Virus record (IMG/VR): IMGVR_UViG_3300025828_000016
Coordinates: 1-64,000 of that record
DNA from: a virus
Length of the DNA: 64,000 nt
Direction: 5' to 3' (one strand)
Every line of letters starts with the position of its first letter. Position 1 is the first letter of the stretch. Position numbers and translations under genes: made by a program. A model generated the notes under the pieces. The model searched no databases. It saw nothing but the letters and a program-made list of their open reading frames with translations, and was not told the DNA's origin. Shown here piece by piece: positions 62,068 to 64,000 of this stretch.

Positions 62068-62829
62068 TTAACTTTTGATCTCTTCTCTAATCATTTGCTT
62101 TAAACGAGATTGGGTTAGTTTGTTTTCTTCAAATCTTCTTCTACCTCTTCTGCTTCTCTGTGGAAGATAGCTTTGTGCTTGTCTCGCTTGTCGTCTAGCA
62201 ATACCGGCTGGGCTATCGTGATAATCGTCTCTTTCATCCTCATAGTCATATCTACGACTTGGGCGACTTTTAGGACGCTCTTTTTCTGGTTCTTTTTTCT
62301 TTGTTTTAGCCACAAAGTAGGTATTATCAGGCATATTCTCAAGGTCTTCTTCAGTAACACTCATAAAAGCACTTTTTACTGCTGGATCTTCGATTAACTC
62401 TGCGCCGCTTTTAAGGTAGTCCAAAGCTCTCTCTGGAGATAAATTAAGTCCACCCTTTGTGCCGCCACCAGACCACCCTTCTGTACCCCAGCCGACGCCA
62501 CGATCTAAGCCAGTAAACGGATTAACGTCTCGAAACACAATCAGCACATTTACGCTGCCGTTGTTTTTACCAAGAATAAGACCCTCGCCGCCTTCCATAA
62601 CGTGATCTTCAAGATCTTTCATGCCGGGGTCTTCTTCTTTTGCCCTATCTCTTTCTGGTCCAGTAATCCAATAATTGGAAGGAAATTCATAAACGCCAGA
62701 GGGTAGATTATCAAAATCTAAACCTTCGCCTTCAGTTTCTTCAACCTCGGCTTCCATTTCTTCAGCTTCCATAATGCTTTGTAGTTCTTCTTTGATTAAC
62801 TGCTTGAGTTTTGATTTGGTGATTTTCAT
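62068..62829 (-). CDS. Doubly tagged protein: MKITK module at both ends
   Basis: 253 residues. N-terminus MKITKSKLKQLIKEELQS, C-terminus LTQSRLKQMIREEIKS: the same module at both ends, both with (I)xE sites. The body contains YWITGPERDRAKEEDPGMKD, a Gly/Trp-rich WGTEGWSGGGTKGG and an Arg-rich, Tyr/Asp-rich region at about 185-225. No domain recognised. Confidence 0.75.
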   Translation of the reverse strand: MKITKSKLKQLIKEELQSIMEAEEMEAEVEETEGEGLDFDNLPSGVYEFPSNYWITGPERDRAKEEDPGMKDLEDHVMEGGEGLILGKNNGSVNVLIVFRDVNPFTGLDRGVGWGTEGWSGGGTKGGLNLSPERALDYLKSGAELIEDPAVKSAFMSVTEEDLENMPDNTYFVAKTKKKEPEKERPKSRPSRRYDYEDERDDYHDSPAGIARRQARQAQSYLPQRSRRGRRRFEENKLTQSRLKQMIREEIKS

Positions 62830-62843
62830 TTTTGGTTCCTTTA

Positions 62844-63083
62844 TTAATCGTCTTCGAACTCACGTTGAGCCACTTTAACTATTTTTGCTAAAAACTTTGC
62901 TGATGTAGTGTATCCGTGTGTTGGGTTAAACTCTCCTGGGTCAACAACTTCTATGTTTGTATCATATCCATCATCAGATATGCTAACTTCTACAAATTGA
63001 CCTTCAGAAAACTCTTCTTCGTCATATTGTTCTTTTAGTGTTTCAACAATAAGTTGTTTAAGTTTGGATTTGGTAATTTTCAT
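62844..63083 (-). CDS. Tagged protein: MKITKSKLKQLIVETL module
   Basis: 79 residues. First 12 residues identical to the preceding gene's N-terminus, then IVE in place of IKE. Body VEVSISDDGYDTNIEVVDPG and FLAKIVKVAQREFEDD. Its ribosome binding site (GAGGAG) and the promoter at 63109-63137 are both clear. Confidence 0.74.
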   Translation of the reverse strand: MKITKSKLKQLIVETLKEQYDEEEFSEGQFVEVSISDDGYDTNIEVVDPGEFNPTHGYTTSAKFLAKIVKVAQREFEDD

Positions 63084-63108
63084 TCAGGTGCTCCTCGTTA
63101 ACAGCAAT

Positions 63109-63137
63109 ATTATACCATTTTCGTAATAAATAGTTAA
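63109..63137 (-). promoter_or_regulatory. Sigma70-like promoter of the tagged 79-residue gene
   Basis: Minus strand: TTAACT (63137-63132), 17-base spacer, TATAAT (63114-63109), about 25 bases before the ATG. It shares the TTAACTATTTA start with the element at 50025. Confidence 0.6.
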
Positions 63138-63180
63138 GTTTGAATGAAAAATAACGAGCAAGAGAGATTTTTTGGAAGGT

Positions 63181-63561
63181 TTAGTGGTGGTTGTGGCGGT
63201 GATGGTGGCGGGGTCTTCTACGATTGTGTCTAACGTGGCGATGTCTATGTCTATGACGGTTATTAGTCCATCTCGTGGATTGTCTTCTTTGACCATTTAA
63301 CCACCGTCTATGTCGTCTCCAGCGTCTATGATGGTTTTGGGAATAACGATATCCATCCCAGTTTCTCCAAGAGCGAGCATAAGGTCGCCAACTATTAGCC
63401 CAATGTGGCGGCGGGGAAAAAACTTGTGTGGTGTAAAGTTGGGGCAAGCGTTGTGTATACACCACATCTTGTGGTTCTGCCATCCAACCATTTTGAACCC
63501 AGCAACCGTCAGTCGCCCACATGCTACCGTTTAGTAAAATAAATAAAATACATGCATTCAT
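63181..63561 (-). CDS. Secreted His/Arg-rich protein
   Basis: 126 residues with AGGAGGA upstream. Hydrophobic signal-like N-terminus MNACILFILLNGSMWA, then Trp/Arg/His-rich sequence ending in alternating His-Arg (RHRHRHRHV, HRHNHH). The extreme composition suggests metal or nucleic-acid binding in the periplasm. No family recognised; a short hydrophobic start makes export likely but not certain. Confidence 0.6.
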   Translation of the reverse strand: MNACILFILLNGSMWATDGCWVQNGWMAEPQDVVYTQRLPQLYTTQVFSPPPHWANSWRPYARSWRNWDGYRYSQNHHRRWRRHRRWLNGQRRQSTRWTNNRHRHRHRHVRHNRRRPRHHHRHNHH

Positions 63562-63644
63562 AATGAATCCTCCTATGGGTTATATTGTTGCATATGTTGT
63601 GCCAACATTTTAGCAAAATTTTTTTCATATATGGCAACTTTCAC

Positions 63645-63673
63645 TTGACTTGTACCCAAAAATAAACTAGTAT
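63645..63673 (+). promoter_or_regulatory. Sigma70-like promoter giving a leaderless transcript
   Basis: TTGACT (63645-63650), 17-base spacer, TAGTAT (63668-63673). The expected start is one or two bases before the ATG at 63682, and no ribosome binding site is present. Confidence 0.5.
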
Positions 63674-63681
63674 ATATAACA

Positions 63682-63906
63682 ATGGTTGAAGGCGCTTTAG
63701 CGATAATAAAAGTTGGCAAGAAAACTAGATTCAGTGTCTATAGGGGTAGATACTCTGAATTCTATGGTAAAAAAGATGCCTTATTTACAAAGAAATTTGC
63801 CGGGGAAGACCCGCTTGTGTTCTCGGAGCAACGAGAGGACGGGTCATGGGTAATAAGGCATTATTTTTTTAAAAGTAGCGATTTATACTTAGAGTGGTTA
63901 ACTTAG
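63682..63906 (+). CDS. Small protein, paralogue of 61821-62066
   Basis: 74 residues. GALAIIKVGKKTRFSVYRGR, PLVFSEQREDGSWV and C-terminal YLEWLT align with the 81-residue gene at 61821. Basic, probably SH3-like. Likely expressed early from its own leaderless promoter. Confidence 0.62.
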   Translation: MVEGALAIIKVGKKTRFSVYRGRYSEFYGKKDALFTKKFAGEDPLVFSEQREDGSWVIRHYFFKSSDLYLEWLT

Positions 63907-64000
63907 TTAGGGACTTCTTCCACAACCCCAGTAACCGTTAGGTCGCCCTTAAAAGGCTCGAAATTGTCTTCGGGAATTTTGTTAGAGTGGAAAGGTTTTC
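63903..64000 (-). CDS. Partial minus-strand gene, C-terminus only
   Basis: The frame is open from the right edge to a TAA at 63905-63903, giving KPFHSNKIPEDNFEPFKGDL and TVTGVVEEVPN. It converges with the plus-strand gene, overlapping its stop by four bases. Not recognised. Confidence 0.45.
   Translation of the reverse strand, partial: KPFHSNKIPEDNFEPFKGDLTVTGVVEEVPN

Noticed and set aside
63297-63491. 64-residue minus-strand frame overlapping the His/Arg-rich gene
   Set aside because: No ribosome binding site and no family similarity, whereas the other frame has AGGAGGA and a signal-like start.

Overview
This 64 kb window is one end-to-end stretch of a large AT-rich double-stranded DNA phage genome of the contractile-tailed, T4-like type. 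The diagnostic genes are a T4 gp6-like baseplate wedge protein, a gp25-like wedge protein, a gp55-like late sigma factor, a PIN-PhoH ATPase and a RecB/Cas4-type exonuclease. Nearly everything is on the minus strand in tightly packed, often overlapping genes with clear ribosome binding sites; only five plus-strand genes are supported. No tRNA, rRNA, CRISPR array or insertion sequence was seen, and no stretch longer than about 180 bases lacks a gene. The host is unknown. A lipoprotein with MopE-type Cys/Asp repeats and a von Willebrand A domain hints at a Gram-negative host of the Myxococcota/'delta-proteobacterial' kind, and several proteins look like hypothetical proteins I recall from uncultured marine phages; both points are inference.

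Layout. 1-22069: tail and baseplate structural block (a giant LamG protein cut by the window edge, a DNRLRE-like protein, gp6, gp25, a 2298-residue protein, a spike-region protein, and a 1306-residue protein joining an esterase-like and an M15 peptidase-like domain). 22069-23802: late sigma factor and small conserved phage genes. 23804-39457: a 15.6 kb glycan island of 16 genes (nucleotide-sugar dehydrogenase, 2-epimerase, nucleotidyltransferases, HAD phosphatases, a kinase fusion, carbamoyltransferase, transaldolase-like protein, methyltransferases and several glycosyltransferases). 39465-42946: exonuclease, a zincin and PIN-PhoH. 43126-43878: a plus-strand secreted trypsin-like lipoprotein. 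43871-49986: small genes, an acidic repeat protein, a ligase-like/cytidylyltransferase fusion, a second zincin and an adenylosuccinate synthetase homologue. 50043-51896: the MopE/vWA lipoprotein. 51913-63083: a set of mostly small late-type proteins, many beginning with one of two short amphipathic N-terminal modules, plus a structural trio in which two paralogues flank a 520-residue protein. 61141-62066 and 63682-63906: small plus-strand genes.

The most interesting signal is the shared terminal module. About ten otherwise unrelated proteins between 51.9 and 63.1 kb begin with either MKITKxxLKxLIKEE-like or (L/F)xENWRxFLxE-like sequences, one carries the first type at both ends, and related segments occur in neighbouring genes. 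All contain an (I/L)-x-E site, the cleavage pattern of T4-type prohead proteases, and they resemble the capsid-targeting peptides of T4 internal head proteins. The inference is that this region encodes a cargo set packaged into the head and possibly injected with the DNA.

Regulation. Promoter-like sequences of the form TTAACT-16/17-TATAAT precede the adenylosuccinate synthetase homologue and the 79-residue tagged protein. A hairpin hides the ribosome binding site of the former in read-through transcripts but not in transcripts from its own promoter, as in T4 genes e and soc. T4-late-like TATAAATA elements precede two plus-strand genes.
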